NCBI GenBank assembly: GCA_026874595.1
Contig: CM049318.1
Span: forward strand, 61,664,250-61,728,249
Reading direction: 5' to 3'
Source of the DNA: Sipunculus nudus
Lineage: Eukaryota; Annelida; Sipuncula; Golfingiida; Sipunculidae
Length of the DNA stretch: 64,000 bases
Positions 47,490-59,500 of this stretch are shown here, piece by piece; within the stretch, counting starts at the first letter, position 1; the number at the start of each line of letters is the position of its first letter. The position numbers and the translations under genes were made by a program. The notes under the pieces were generated by a model that made no database searches, was not told the DNA's origin, and was given only the letters and a program-made list of their open reading frames with translations.

Positions 47490-48380
47490 TAGGCTCTGGC
47501 TACAGTTTTAGTTCTGATGGTATCCATATCCGTGACTGGGCAAGTGTAAAATCTCTCTTTTAGTGCACCGTATGACCCGACTGTTTTTCTATAGCCATCA
47601 TGTTCATATAGTTCAGCATGATTTATTTGAGTTTTGACAGTCTGGCAAACTTACGACACTGATGGACCTGAAAGCGGCTTTCTAGAGGGTAGCTGTGTTT
47701 GATACTGTGTTGGCCTACACAGGAACTCTGCAAAAAAATCTTTAGTTACAGACAGGTCAAAATAAGAACAACCCTCAACAAATTGCAAGAACTTGTTTTA
47801 GGGCCTTGACGGTAATTATAGACGTCATCATGGATTTGCCAGTCACATGACTACGTACAGACGTTTTCATTGGTTCCAATGGGTTTCTGGACCCCAAAAA
47901 ACTAAGCAGGAGACAACAAATCTATGATGAAAACAATTATTTATGAACGTTTTAGGACTTTGGTGGCCATCTTGAACGCCATTTTGAATATAACAAATTT
48001 CTGGAAATCCAATTATGGTAAATGATTGATATATTGTAAAGCGAATCCTATATTACAGCAAAGAACCATTAAAACTTTTTTTTTTCAATTTATTTGGAGT
48101 TGAGCTGGAGTATTTTTCATATTTTGATCAGTCTATAACATCCTGGTGGTATATTTAGGCTCTGACTACAGTTTTTCTTGCTAGAACTATAGTTCTAGTT
48201 ATGACTGTATCCGCATCCATGCCTGGGCAATTGCAAAACACCTTCTGTTTCAGCATACTGTGTGGCCCGATTGTTTTTCTATAACCATCCATAACACATG
48301 GATCAGCATGATTTATTCGATTTTTGACAGTCTGACAAATTTAAGACACTGGTGGACCAGAAGGCGGCTTACCGTCGAGC
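47490..48380 (+). repeat. Pair of diverged direct repeats about 660 bp apart
   Basis: TTAGGCTCTG(A/G)CTACAGTTT, TGACTGGGCAA / TGCCTGGGCAA, GTTTTTCTATA(G/A)CCATC, CAGCATGATTTATT, TTTTGACAGTCTG and AAAGCGGCTT / AAGGCGGCTT occur in the same order in 47490-47700 and 48150-48380. Confidence 0.75.
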
Positions 48381-48384
48381 ACGC

Positions 48385-51300
48385 TGTGACTTTGAAGGAG
48401 ACGGTTGATCTCCTCTCGGCATCTAAAGGATAACCGCAGCCGCTGAATCACAAAACGGACTGAGACATGGCAGCTTACATAATAAGAACCCATCCATCAC
48501 CCGTACATCTCTGGGTCTGTTGGGTTCATAATGTCCCTTTCTGCCTTGTGATGTTAACCACGCGGGTGCTGCGTTATATAACCTTCAATATTCCCACCCA
48601 TGCGAATGCAAACGTTTATCCCATATTTTGAATCCGTCCTTATGTGGGCATTATGGAGATATTGATTATGTAAAATGAATATCGGAAACAAAAGTTTCAA
48701 ATGTTTAATTGAATTTTCCAAATATGTGTATATGGTGACGACCGATAATTCTCCATACATCTGATTAGGTAGGCCAATTTCAGGGGCCTGGTGAAATCAT
48801 GCCGAAGATCAACAAATCTGCAGCGCAAACGGTATATTGTATAAAGTATGGTGAATTAACAGAATATTTTATACCACATGGGAGGTGCCACCAGAAACAT
48901 ATGATTGATCACTTAATGCAGAGTAAATTGATAACTTTACATCACGAGATATTTACTCAGCAAGATTTTCACCGCAGTTTTTGATACGACCCTCTCTGCC
49001 ACTCAGACATGTTCGATAGGGTAAACGCTCTGTTTCCTAGGAAGACAAAACTGCCCCTGTATAGTAACTGGAATCCGGAACTCTGTCTCAAGAACCGAAG
49101 GAAAAAAAATCACTCGGGTCTCGGGAGGAAACCTTTCTAACGAACTTGAGGGTGGCTGCGTTAACCAGACCCGTTATACGTCTGGCAAATAATACAAAAG
49201 CTACATTAGCTGTGTGCCTATCACAAAGTCAAGACATGTAAATAGACTAAACGACTCCTAAACAGACCGGGTATGAAACGTGTTCCTGTGGCACACGTCT
49301 TCGCACTGGAACATTGTATTATAGGACATTCACCCACGTCGGCGCCGTTTAAATTAAAAGTGTTTCGAAAAGAGCTTTGTATCCTGCACTTATTCAATCG
49401 TCATATTACTCGTATCTATATACGGGTCTTATGTTCCGGACTCCTGTTTTACGGGTGTTCTGTAGGAGGAATGAGCAGTATGGTTGCTTTTACGTGAGCT
49501 TGAACTCAATCCACCAATGAAATTTTGTGCAAATTTTTGTTGCGTTGCCCGAGATTTTTCTTATTCTAAAAGACAGGATTCCCTTTAACAGTTTTTTCTA
49601 CGGCGGTATATGGCTTGCCAAGCTTTTTCTTTTAGCACGCTGAACGTGGCCACTAAACAGTTTCATGATTTGAACTGCATTTGTATTTTTTTGTACTTTT
49701 ATCAACTTAAACCAAATACCACAATGTATCTATTAGCGGTAATAGGTGAAAAAGGTGGAATCCCGGAATCGTGGTATCTACTATATATATGACTCAGATA
49801 AAAGCATCTACTATATATATGACTCAGATAAAAGCACTAAAAAATCATGTGTCATGGTTTCACGCCAGGTCCAGGACCTTTTGGACTCTAAGGAAAGACT
49901 GGATATGTAGTCGTAGCCTACATTAATACCTCCACCAAGTTTCTCTTCAAACTTTTCTGTGTTCTACATAGTGTCATGCTTTTCCATTACAACATGGATC
50001 ACATGTGATTTTCAGATCAAAGACAGCCCTAATACCAATGAATGGCCCCGAAGTTTTCAAATATCGCACCGGTATAATATTCTTTGAATTGTTGTCCGTA
50101 GACCTCCAAATTTTAACAGATAGTTATTTTTCTGTTGGGGTGACCCACCATAAAACCTCATTAAAATCCGTTTAGATTTTTTTTGCGCCTCCTGACGGAA
50201 GAACAGTTATCTTATGAAAACGAAATCTTGTGACAAAATTAAGAGCTAAAACATTAGTGTCTGTACCGCTTATCTCTGAATGTGTGATCAGTTTGAGCCT
50301 CATACCGTATGCCCTCTCTGAAACTGCAGGGTTTGCAATGGAAAGTGGCTCGTATCCTACTACAATTTGCGGATGAGAGCGCGGTCATTCCCATGGCGTT
50401 GGCCCGGTCTAAAGTTTGAAGATACGGACCTGATGGCCAGCAGACTACCGTTGTAGATACATTCCCATCTTGAGACTGTCATAGAAATGCATTTCTGTTG
50501 TATATACGGGCCCTTATCAAATCCAGACCACGTTAAAATTTTGAAACCACTCAGGGGGGCTGCCATTTTGCGTACACACTAAAATGCTGATGTCACAAGC
50601 CCGATGTCGGAATTTAGGGTATGCCGCCAGTTAGTTAGAATAACTGTACAATCCACGTTAAATAAATGAAGTTTATAGAGGCTCTCTCTTTAAATTATGT
50701 CCCTGGTATGTGACAATCCCATGAATACTATGTCCGTGGCCACTGACAAGCTGGTAGCAACTACGTCCCTGATCTTTGAAAGGAGTAAGCAACCCCTGAT
50801 CTCTAACAATGTAAGAGCAGATATATCCGAGATCTTCGACAAACACAAAGCAACTAATTCCCGATTCTTTTAGTCTTATATAAATTGATATAAACGGTTT
50901 CTGATATTTGACAGGCTGATGCAAACTTTAAAATGCTAAAAAAAAACTATCCCGATGACCTTTGAATATATGAGACAAGGTATGACCCTGATCTTGACAA
51001 TCTGACAGAAACTATATATGGGATTGATCAGAGAAATAACTAGAATGGAATTTCAGAGACGGCATTGAATTATTAATAAGTAATACGTTGCAATTTATCC
51101 GAGACTCCCCATACTGCAAGATGATAATTGAATATCCTTGTATCAGATGATTTTGGAAATGTACATAGGAGACAGGCGGAAAATAGTTAAGGAGATATAA
51201 AAGTCTTGAGCTAGGTATTACCATTTTCTCTCAGTTCCATGTAACTTTCAAAGTCCCGTCCGTAAGTCTGAGTGAATCTTCACAGCAAATCTGTCCTTTG

Positions 51301-51690
51301 ATTGGTAATTGTATTTAGCTATTCTTCTTGGATCGGTAACAGACTGCGATGAATATATCGGGTTAGCTTTACCCTGGCTTTACGAAGCTATCTGAGAAAT
51401 AAAAATAGTGTCGTCAGCAGACATCATACATTTTCTACAGTAAATCGATTACATAAAAAAAATGTGATAAAAGGGTTGGAGCAAGGATGTATTCCGTGTG
51501 ATGCTCCACTGTTTGCAGTTTGTGGGATTAGAGAGACCCTTTTGTTTCCATATTTTTTAAATCTCTGAACAGCGTGTATCTGCAGCAAAGGCGCATCAAA
51601 AGTGTTGTGGAAATCGTGTGGGTAGATTTGCATAATCTTGCTGACAAAGAAATTGAAAACAAATCGATATGACTGAAAACATAAACTCCT
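48385..51690. other. Non-coding interval, little recognisable
   Basis: Only a 30-bp tandem duplication (CTACTATATATATGACTCAG, 49781-49836) and short direct repeats of TCCCTGATCT-type words at 50690-51000 were noticed. No exon can be supported. Confidence 0.4.
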
Positions 51691-51694
51691 TGAA

Positions 51695-51697
<3 letters not shown>

Positions 51698-51730
<33 letters not shown>
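51698..51730. repeat. (TA)n microsatellite
   Basis: TA repeats directly abutting the 3' LTR of the miniature element. Confidence 0.95.
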
Positions 51731-51735
<5 letters not shown>

Positions 51736-51887
51736 CGAAGACAAAATGTTCAGGGGAGAAATCCTATGCCGATCCGGGATTCGAACTGATAACGGTGGCG
51801 CACATGTCCGGCGTTCTAACCGCTTCGCTAGAAAAGCAAGCATCACTAGCGAGACAGTTTGGTCCGGTTTTATGTCACCTCATAACA
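51731..51887 (-). repeat. Complete LTR of the miniature element, with tRNA-like Pol III boxes
   Basis: Begins TGTTATGAGGTGACATAAAA and ends CTTCGTAACT (TAACA in the other copy). Inside, TAGCGAAGCGGTTAGAACGC fits the A box of tRNA promoters and AGTTCGAATCC fits the B box (one mismatch), about 35-40 bases apart as in tRNA genes. A tRNA-derived sequence therefore appears to sit within the LTR. Confidence 0.75.
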
Positions 51888-51985
51888 GATCCCCTCTTAA
51901 GAGTGTTCTGCTATCAGAAGAAGACTAATTTCCCCAGGAGTCACACTCTGGTGAGCTTATTCCCTTGGCCACAAATTTTACCGTC

Positions 51986-52003
51986 ATCCCGGACGAGCCC
52001 CCA
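51986..52003 (-). promoter_or_regulatory. Primer binding site, tRNA-Pro type
   Basis: The 18 bases TGGGGGCTCGTCCGGGAT are complementary to the 3' end of tRNA-Pro, as used by several retroviruses and retrotransposons. They begin with TGG two bases after the LTR CA end, the canonical placement. Confidence 0.85.
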
Positions 52004-52317
52004 TTTGTTACGAAGACAAATTGTTCAGGGGAAAATTCTGGGCTTATATATAAACATGTTTTTATAAATGTGTGTGTGATACCTTACTCTTAATTAAAGT
52101 ATTTTATTTTTTTCTGAGATAGCAGAGACAATCTGCAAAAAAAAACACCTCCCTTCATATTTACACCCAGGAAGCAGCTGTTGGCAATGAGCAAGGAATC
52201 AACCAACTGACTTTATAAGAAGTTTTTTACCAAAGAAACACAGATTTGTACTGATATATGCATTGATTATATGTACTTCTATTTTTAAATAATATGTTAA
52301 GTTATGTTCAGTACTGA

Positions 52318-52440
52318 CTTCACGTGTACTCCGATTATTGTAGGAATATGCCTAGTTACTGGTATTTACGTGAAGTGTACTCCGATTATTGTAGGAATAT
52401 GTTCAGTTACTGGTATTAACGTGACGTGTACTTCGATTAT
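52318..52440 (+). repeat. 51-52-bp tandem repeat, 2.4 copies
   Basis: TGTACTCCGATTATTGTAGG followed by AATATG..AGTTACTGGTATT and ACGTGA, repeated; the third copy is broken. Confidence 0.85.
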
Positions 52441-53229
52441 AAGGGAATGTTTCCAATCCTTGTTGAAGGAATTCGATCAGTTAATGCTTTTTATTTCCCA
52501 TCAGAAGTTCATTGCAAGGCCAAGGATTTTCAGGGTTAGGACGTAGTTCCATGGTTTAGGTGTTGGACCAGGCAAAAAAAAAAAATTGATAAAAGCTCTG
52601 AAATTCACCTTAATGTCTTAACAATATTTTCAACTATATTTTCAGTTAATGGTTTCTGTGTGTCCATGTGTCTGACCTTTTATACTGCATTCTGATATAT
52701 GTATTCGATATAATTTTATGTGTAATAGCCAATCTGTATAATGTAGGTTTTATCATATACTGTATCACAATTGTAACCAACTGGACCTATGCAGAACCCT
52801 ATTGAAAGATAACAAATCAGCTGAATAGGCTATCCTGGTAAACATGTTTTGAAAATAAATAAAAAAATGGTTATCAAATCTGAAGTATTCCGAGAAACGT
52901 GCACAAAAAATCATAAAATCTGGAAGGCTTTATAATAATACAATTCTCACCGCATGGTTAAATTCATCAACATTCTATGGACACTGAATTAACGGTCTCA
53001 GGAAACTTTTCTAGACCTGCTTTTGTGACCCTAACTGCTTCATTGGGTTAGTAACCCCAGGTCTTGTAATCACAACTGAAGCGTTTGATTGATGGGTAAA
53101 TTTACAAGACGACATTGTGATTGATCACTACGGACCTGTAACGGGTACGAGGCTCAGATCCAATTCCATCTCGCCAGGGGGTTAGCCAAGATTGAGGGAG
53201 GGGAGGGGGCCGAAATAATTGGCAAAGGC

Positions 53230-53232
<3 letters not shown>

Positions 53233-53279
<47 letters not shown>
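53233..53279. repeat. (TA)n microsatellite
   Basis: About 23 TA units. Confidence 0.95.
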
Positions 53280-53281
<2 letters not shown>

Positions 53282-53354
53282 TTCACCTGATGATCGGGTC
53301 CCATCCCGTGAAACAGACTGTTGTGAATTTACAGTGTTGTTTTTCTTCAGCGTT

Positions 53355-53358
53355 ATAT

Positions 53359-53422
<64 letters not shown>
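53355..53422. repeat. (TA)n microsatellite
   Basis: About 33 TA units with one slip. Confidence 0.95.
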
Positions 53423-53425
<3 letters not shown>

Positions 53426-53429
53426 CCTC

Positions 53430-55225
53430 ACATGTTTTAATTCCAATAAGAAATATCAGTTGTACAGGATGAATAAATAAAAATAATCATATTTGCAGGA
53501 TGAAAGCTAACAAAATATCGAATTATCAATGAACAGTATATTAATCACTGCATGGGCAATGCTTAATATTGATATAAGTCCGAAATTTGCGGATACTAGT
53601 GAAATGAATTTCACGATTATTATTTAAAAATTTTAATCATTACTGGGTCAAGTGAAATTTATAGACCGTGGAGTACTGGGTGCGGGGGGGGGGCATTACC
53701 CTCCTGCGCCCCCCCCCCTCCTACGCGCATGTACGAACATATAGTTGGGTATCCCTCATAACTATCAGTTCAATACACTCCATGCTAAGACCACAATCAC
53801 AAATAATAAATTGTTCTGAGAGCAAAAATACGAGAAGAGTGAGCTTTTTTTTCATTCATGGGTAAAGCCACAACAGTTTACCCGTGGAAATTATATTATA
53901 CAAGTTTGCGAGGAAAACATGAAAAATCGCTTAAATTCTGAAATGGAACGTTGATCCAATGAAGTTTTAAGTCCTTTATGTTACATGACTTTAAATATCC
54001 TTCTAAAGAATTTAGTCAGGTGCCTAAATTATAACACCATTGCCAATGACATGACTGTCAAAAAACTGGAGCGGCGAATCCCTGGAATTACTATTTTTTT
54101 ATGTGAAGCATAAGCTAAGCTCTGTAGATAAGGCGCCTCGATTTCACATTACCCTGCTTCAGATTACCAGGGGTAATCATAAATCGATTTCGGATTACTC
54201 CATGGGATTTCAGATTACCTCCTCTCTCTCCTCCCAAGGTACAATGTTTTAACTGGATCCCAGTAATGACATTTTAGACAGCGATTCACATATGAAATTG
54301 AATCTAAAATAATGAAATATTCATTAAAAGTATAAAAATATACATCCAAGTGTGGTGAACCCACATACGATACAACTGCTATGTAAATTCGCATGGAACG
54401 TGAGTAACTATTTTATTTATATCACGTCGCATATGAATTATTTATAGACGGATAGACAAAAGGTTGACGGAGCTGAATATTGAGCCCCCGGCCCATTCCG
54501 CTGAGGCTAGGTATATCCTGAGTTGTAAGAAAGAAAAATTATCACAATAGCCGATCTAGCTTAATTCAGGGAAGGGGTATCTGAAATCAGCTTCACACTA
54601 ACCCCAGGGAAACTAAAATAATCTATCAAAAATTATCAGGAGCAAGTCTGAAACCCCTTTAGAAGGAAGGTCACCAAAAATCTTCACACTCCTGCTATTG
54701 TTAGTGATTTCAGATAATCCCTACCTAAGACCGACCCCCCCCCCCCCCCCGCTAGCTTGAAATCGTATTCAGATGAGAGGGGGTGGGTGTAATTGATCTT
54801 AGATTACCAATCAGATTTGAGAATAAATAAATTGTAATTATTTTGTTGGGAGAAGGCCGAGGACCGATGTATATGGTTTTCCTTGATTTTAATATATGAG
54901 CAAAATCGTAACAATTTAAGACCCTGATAAAACAAAGAAAGAGATGGAATTCTTTTTTCACTAATGACAGGTAATAAGAGGCCACATAAAGGTTCATTAG
55001 TGAGAGATAATACAAGGCAAAAAAAGTTGGTTTCGCAGGCAATGTTTGACCTATCAGATAAAACAAAATAAATTCGGTAAAAATTGTCGACCGACACAGG
55101 ACATGGCCGGATAATATATCATCGGGCTGTGGCCTGATGGGTCGAAATGCATCCATTTTAATCGATTATAAAGAAAAACCACTTATCATCTACGTAATTA
55201 ATTAATCGGCACAACACTTTTTTAC
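53430..55225. other. Upstream of the receptor exons, no exon recognised
   Basis: The first exon of the receptor (start codon, signal or tail sequence) must lie here or further left, but I cannot identify it. GGATTACC/TTCAGATTACC words recur around 54165-54225 and 54700-54810, and poly-C and poly-G tracts are present. Confidence 0.4.
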
Positions 55226-55227
55226 AG

Positions 55228-55546
55228 GGGGACAACCACTCAAGGCTATGCCGACGGCAACTGGACAAACCAAACCTTTGACCAAACAGAAAACCTGGTG
55301 GACACCATCGTTGTACCCGCCATCTGGTGTCCCCTTGTTCTTGCCGGGTCATTTGGGAACGGGCTGGTGGTGTACGTACTGTTACGTCACGGAGAACGAA
55401 GCACTACCAATTATTACATCATCAACCTGGCAATGACAGACTTAGCATTTTTACTTATATGTGTACCCTTCACGATGATGTTTTATGCTGTACCGAGTTG
55501 GTCGCTGGGCGAGTCCATGTGCCGTTTCGTCATGTACATGATTTAT
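55228..55546 (+). CDS. Class A neuropeptide GPCR (galanin/allatostatin-A/kisspeptin receptor-like), exon with N-terminus to TM3 start
   Basis: Following a TTTTTTACAG acceptor, the frame encodes an extracellular tail with two N-glycosylation sequons (NWT, NQT). Next come TM1 with the G-N pair (GSFGNGLVVYVLL), an intracellular loop, TM2 with NLAMTDLAFLLICVPF (Asp2.50), the WSLGESMC extracellular loop with Cys3.25, and the start of TM3, ending at a GTGAGT donor in phase 0. The NYYIINLAMTDLAFLLICVP-F block is typical of the galanin/allatostatin-A/kisspeptin receptor group. The exon begins with the last base of a split codon. A TAA lies in frame just upstream and no Met precedes TM1, so translation must start in an unseen upstream exon. 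The protein would act at the plasma membrane as a G-protein-coupled peptide receptor; ligand unknown. Confidence 0.9.
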
Positions 55547-56420
55547 GTGAGTAGTTATCTTTTACTTAGAATTCTGTTGCCAGGAATATAAAAATTCCTT
55601 ACTTGTATTCTTCTCAAATAGATCCAGTATATATTTTTACAGACCACCCATTACTGAGGCTGTCACTGTAACCTTCTAGAATTTGCCATCTTTGCTAGTT
55701 CACTGCCGTTACTGGTCCAATCGCCTTAGAACTTACTCTCCCCCTTGAGATATTCATGCCTTTGTAAACCCCTACACTCATTTTCCTGTCGTACCCCCGT
55801 ATACCCTTAGTTAACAACAAGAATGTTATTCCTAGAAACCATGCGAAAAGCTTTTCCATTGTAACCAAAGATAGTTTGATGCAGATTGTCACATGATGTC
55901 AAAAGTCAGATACTGGTAGGGCACGCAGCTAGCAAACAAAGGTATCCCATTCAATGCATATACGTGTTAATATCATGGTAAGCAGGTACGCAGAATATAT
56001 TCATAAAATACTCCATAATAGACATTTATTACCGCACATGGATATATTATATTTAGTGGTGACATGAAAACAGTTGGTCTGTCAGACATTGTAAACGCCA
56101 ATTTTGAACACCCCTCCCTGTTCAATATTTTGATTTTGATTTTCATTAGAAATTTCCTGTTTATTAGCTCCAGCAGCCCCAACATTTCGTTCAATAAATA
56201 AAATATAATTTTTACAGTTTAGCAAAATAATCATTATATTATCATGTGTTTCCCTGATCATATGAAAATTCTATTTAAAAAAAAGTAATAGAAAAAGGTA
56301 AAACTAATTTGTCCTCCCTCATTAATTTTGTTAAAGTGTATGAAAAGCTACCTTTATTATTTGGGCCTTACAACTATGCTTCACATAAACGCTAATATAA
56401 ATATTAAGGCTTATTTTAAG

Positions 56421-56556
56421 GTGACGCTTCATTCGACATGCTTCACGCTGACAGCCATGACAGTGGACAGGTACTTCGCCATTGTCCACGCGGTTTCATC
56501 CCTTGGCAGCCGCACACGTGCCGTAGCTGTCGGCATTAGTATCGTCATATGGGTTG
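56421..56556 (+). CDS. Neuropeptide GPCR, exon with TM3, DRY motif and most of TM4
   Basis: After a TTTTAAG acceptor the exon reads VTLHSTCFTLTAMTVDRYFA, then IVHAVSSLGSRTRAVAVGIS and IVIWV, with one extra base before a GTAAGT donor (phase 1). It holds TM3 with the intact DRY motif, intracellular loop 2, and TM4 with Trp4.50. CFTLTAMTVDRYFAIVH is very close to the TM3 block of allatostatin-A and kisspeptin-type receptors (C-xTLTAMSVDRY). Length 136 nt joins the previous exon in phase 0 and the next in phase 1, so the three exons give one uninterrupted frame. The intron before it is 874 bp (55547-56420). Confidence 0.92.
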
Positions 56557-59500
56557 GTAAGTTTTTTTTATCCATCCTTTCTCTTCATTTCTATTTTCCA
56601 TCCTTCCTCCCTGTCCCATGGGAGGTTAAAAGAGGGGAATATGTGGGCGCCATTTTTTCATAAACAAACATGACTATCATACGAAAAGAATTTGCTCCGA
56701 ATATCCTATAGAAAGCCATCTAGTTACTAACCACAATTAAATGTTTAATTTTTTTCCAACCATGCATGCACGATTTATCAATTGATAATGGTTGGTATCA
56801 CTGGCAATCAGAAGATAATACATTTTAGGTAGCTAGAATCATAGAGATTTCACACACAAACCTAAGCGCTGGCAAATTTGATTTATTATTGAGTTATTTC
56901 CTTATTGTAATTCTATATGGATTTAAAAAAATGTAATTTGAAAAATTTATATTAATTTAAAAAATACCGACATTGAAGCACTTTTGTTCAATGCTGAGAA
57001 GTGGGGGAAATGGCGTAAAGCTGAAATGGTGTCTTCTGCATTCAACATTCGCAATATGGGGGGGGGGGGGGGGGAGGGGGCAAATTCCTGGGATAAAAAT
57101 GTATGCCGGAATGCAAGGAGACATTTCACATCTCGCATGCGGGATTATAGGGATAGAAAGATAACGGAGGCAGCAGATGCAAAATGAGATGCGGCATTTC
57201 GTTATCAAGCCCCCTCACCCACACAGCCCCCATTTTATCCCCTCTCCTGATTATAGGTCTAAAAGTACTTTTTTATGATCTTTTACAATAACAATATTGT
57301 TTACACATTATATCTGTGTAGGTTATGAAATTTGGTTATGATATATATTTAATTGGTGATTTATTATGCTTACCCCTGATCAACCTTAAAGTCGATGCCG
57401 AAAAAATACCGAAACTAGTTCATGCAGGCGTTATTACCCTGTGACGTCTAGAGAGGCTGCCACACCAGTCCAATATAAAATGCCCACACAAAGTCGTGCA
57501 TCCGCCACTGTCACGTTGCTCTTGTGGACTAACAGATGAATTTAAGTGGACAGTGACGATAAACGTAATAACACAAGCCAGCATTCTCCACTTGCGAGAT
57601 CTCGTCTATGAAGGGATAGATGTCTTGCCATTCAATGTGCATTATTCACTATTTTCAGTCGAAAGCAAGTTATATCGCCTGGCAATTGAAGATTACAATA
57701 ATTAAGGCATCGGGGCAAATATAGAACATACATTGACAACATTCATTTCAAATATAACAGTTATAAAGAATATGATTGTCTGTTTGTTTTTTACATATTG
57801 TAAAACTCGGGGGAACTACCTAGCGGCACGAAATCGGTAACGTAGTTGTGTATATGTTTTCAAACGATAATACGTGCCACACCTTTAAAGCATGTGTTTT
57901 GTAAATGGGCGCGATTCTGGGGTGACAGGTGACATCCAGGTGCATGTGGTCCGCCATGTTTGTATACAGTGGTTGCCCCGGCAATCCAGGTCAAACCCGC
58001 TGTAGTTCCGTGTCGTGTGCACAGCCCCTTGCAGGGATCTATCATTGTTTTAATAGACCTTGATCCTGTACGGAGGTCGAGTAGCCACTGTTTACAAATT
58101 TGCTTAGTGTTGGCTCTCCCGCCATTTTTAATCCCCAACACCAAGTGTCCATATTTTGTGTTATTTGTCAGGCGCAAATCAACCTCCATGCAGGGGCGTA
58201 TGAAGTAGTTTATTTGCACGAATCGATTCTACAGCGGTCATGCCAAGATATCTGTTTCTCCGAGTCTTTAACGTTTTCATGTTCAAAAGCACACCTTAAA
58301 TTAATTATATCAACATTATTGAAAATTACATCCAGTACCACTCGGTTATTTTCTACTCTCTACGAAGTTGATGTATTACCGTCTCCGTCCGGGCGTCGAT
58401 CCTTCCGTCCGTCTATAGCACTGGTTTGAGGACACATTTTAAGGAAAGTTATTTGAGCAAAACCTTCCATCATCTATAACTGCTAAAGAATCAATAGAGA
58501 GAAAAAATTCTGTCGATTTTGAAGACATAAGGTCAAAGATCAAGGTCACATATTCCATTCATTTTATAAGTTTGTGGATACATTTTAGGTTTTTGTTCCA
58601 AACCTTCCATCTGATTTTATCACATGGCTCGCCTAGCAACAGGAGAACTTGATTGATTTTGTGGTCATAGGTCAGAGTCATATAGGGCTCCTTTCTACAA
58701 AAATCTTGTGGACTCATTTAAAGCCACATGCGAAATCTTCCTTCTATCACATAGATATCTCACCTTCCAATGGGAAGAAAATACCATACATTTCGATGTC
58801 ACGAGGTCAAAGATCAAGGTCACAGGACCATCCCATTGATTTTCTCGCTGACCAGATCAGTGTTGTAGTTGAGTCCACAACATCAGAGTGGAAGTCCGAG
58901 TCCAGGCTACTCGAGCCCGAGTCTTTTGGGTTCGAGTCTTAATATACATCTTCATCGAGTATAAAGTAACGCAGAATCCGAGTCCAACTCCGAGTTTAGT
59001 ACAAATCTCCTTATTAAAATAAATTTTAAATTGAAATTTGAGATTATCATGATTATTTTATTTCAGTTTACTCATGATTTTTACTGTAATGTTTAATTAC
59101 TTTTACCCAAGGTTGGTAAATAGTCTTTTTAGCAGGAATAATATTCTGTTGATAGTTTGAGCATGTCTATAAGTCTTTAGAGTCTGTGACAGAGCTATTT
59201 TCAAAATGTACTCGAGATGGACTAGGGTTGATTTCTCCAGTCCTTTTCTCCGATTCCGGGTACAAGTCGAGTTCAAGACCCCTTAGGTCAGGTCCGACAT
59301 CCTAAAAGTCCACAAGTCGGGACTTGAATCCTGCATCACACGGACAAGACTTACAGTTTAATACATCTAGTCTGACTGAATCTCAGGCGAGCGGATGCTC
59401 CGCCTTGAGGTAACCGTAAAAAAAATGTCGCATCGAATCACGCTTTTTGCGACAATCACATGATCAGCAAACATTCCACGTGTTCGATCGGAGCACAGTC

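Larger units (their letters stand above)
51731..52038 (-). mobile_element. Miniature LTR retroelement (TRIM-like), 5' LTR truncated
   Basis: Reading the minus strand: a truncated 5' LTR end (CTTCGTAACA, to 52006), a 2-base gap, and an 18-nt primer binding site TGGGGGCTCGTCCGGGAT (52003-51986). A non-coding interior of about 90 bp follows, then a purine tract AAGAGGGGATC (51898-51888) and a complete 157-bp 3' LTR (51887-51731). Total internal length is only 118 bp, so the element is of TRIM size and cannot encode proteins. The primer site is the one used by retroelements primed with tRNA-Pro. The 5' LTR is cut about 33 bp from its end. Confidence 0.8.

Noticed and set aside
51669-52067. 132-codon plus-strand frame
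   Set aside because: It runs antisense through the (TA)n tract and the miniature LTR element; its content is explained by those repeats.
54752-55156. 134-codon minus-strand frame upstream of the receptor
   Set aside because: It has no recognisable domain, low-complexity hydrophobic content, AT-rich composition, and no matching exon neighbours.
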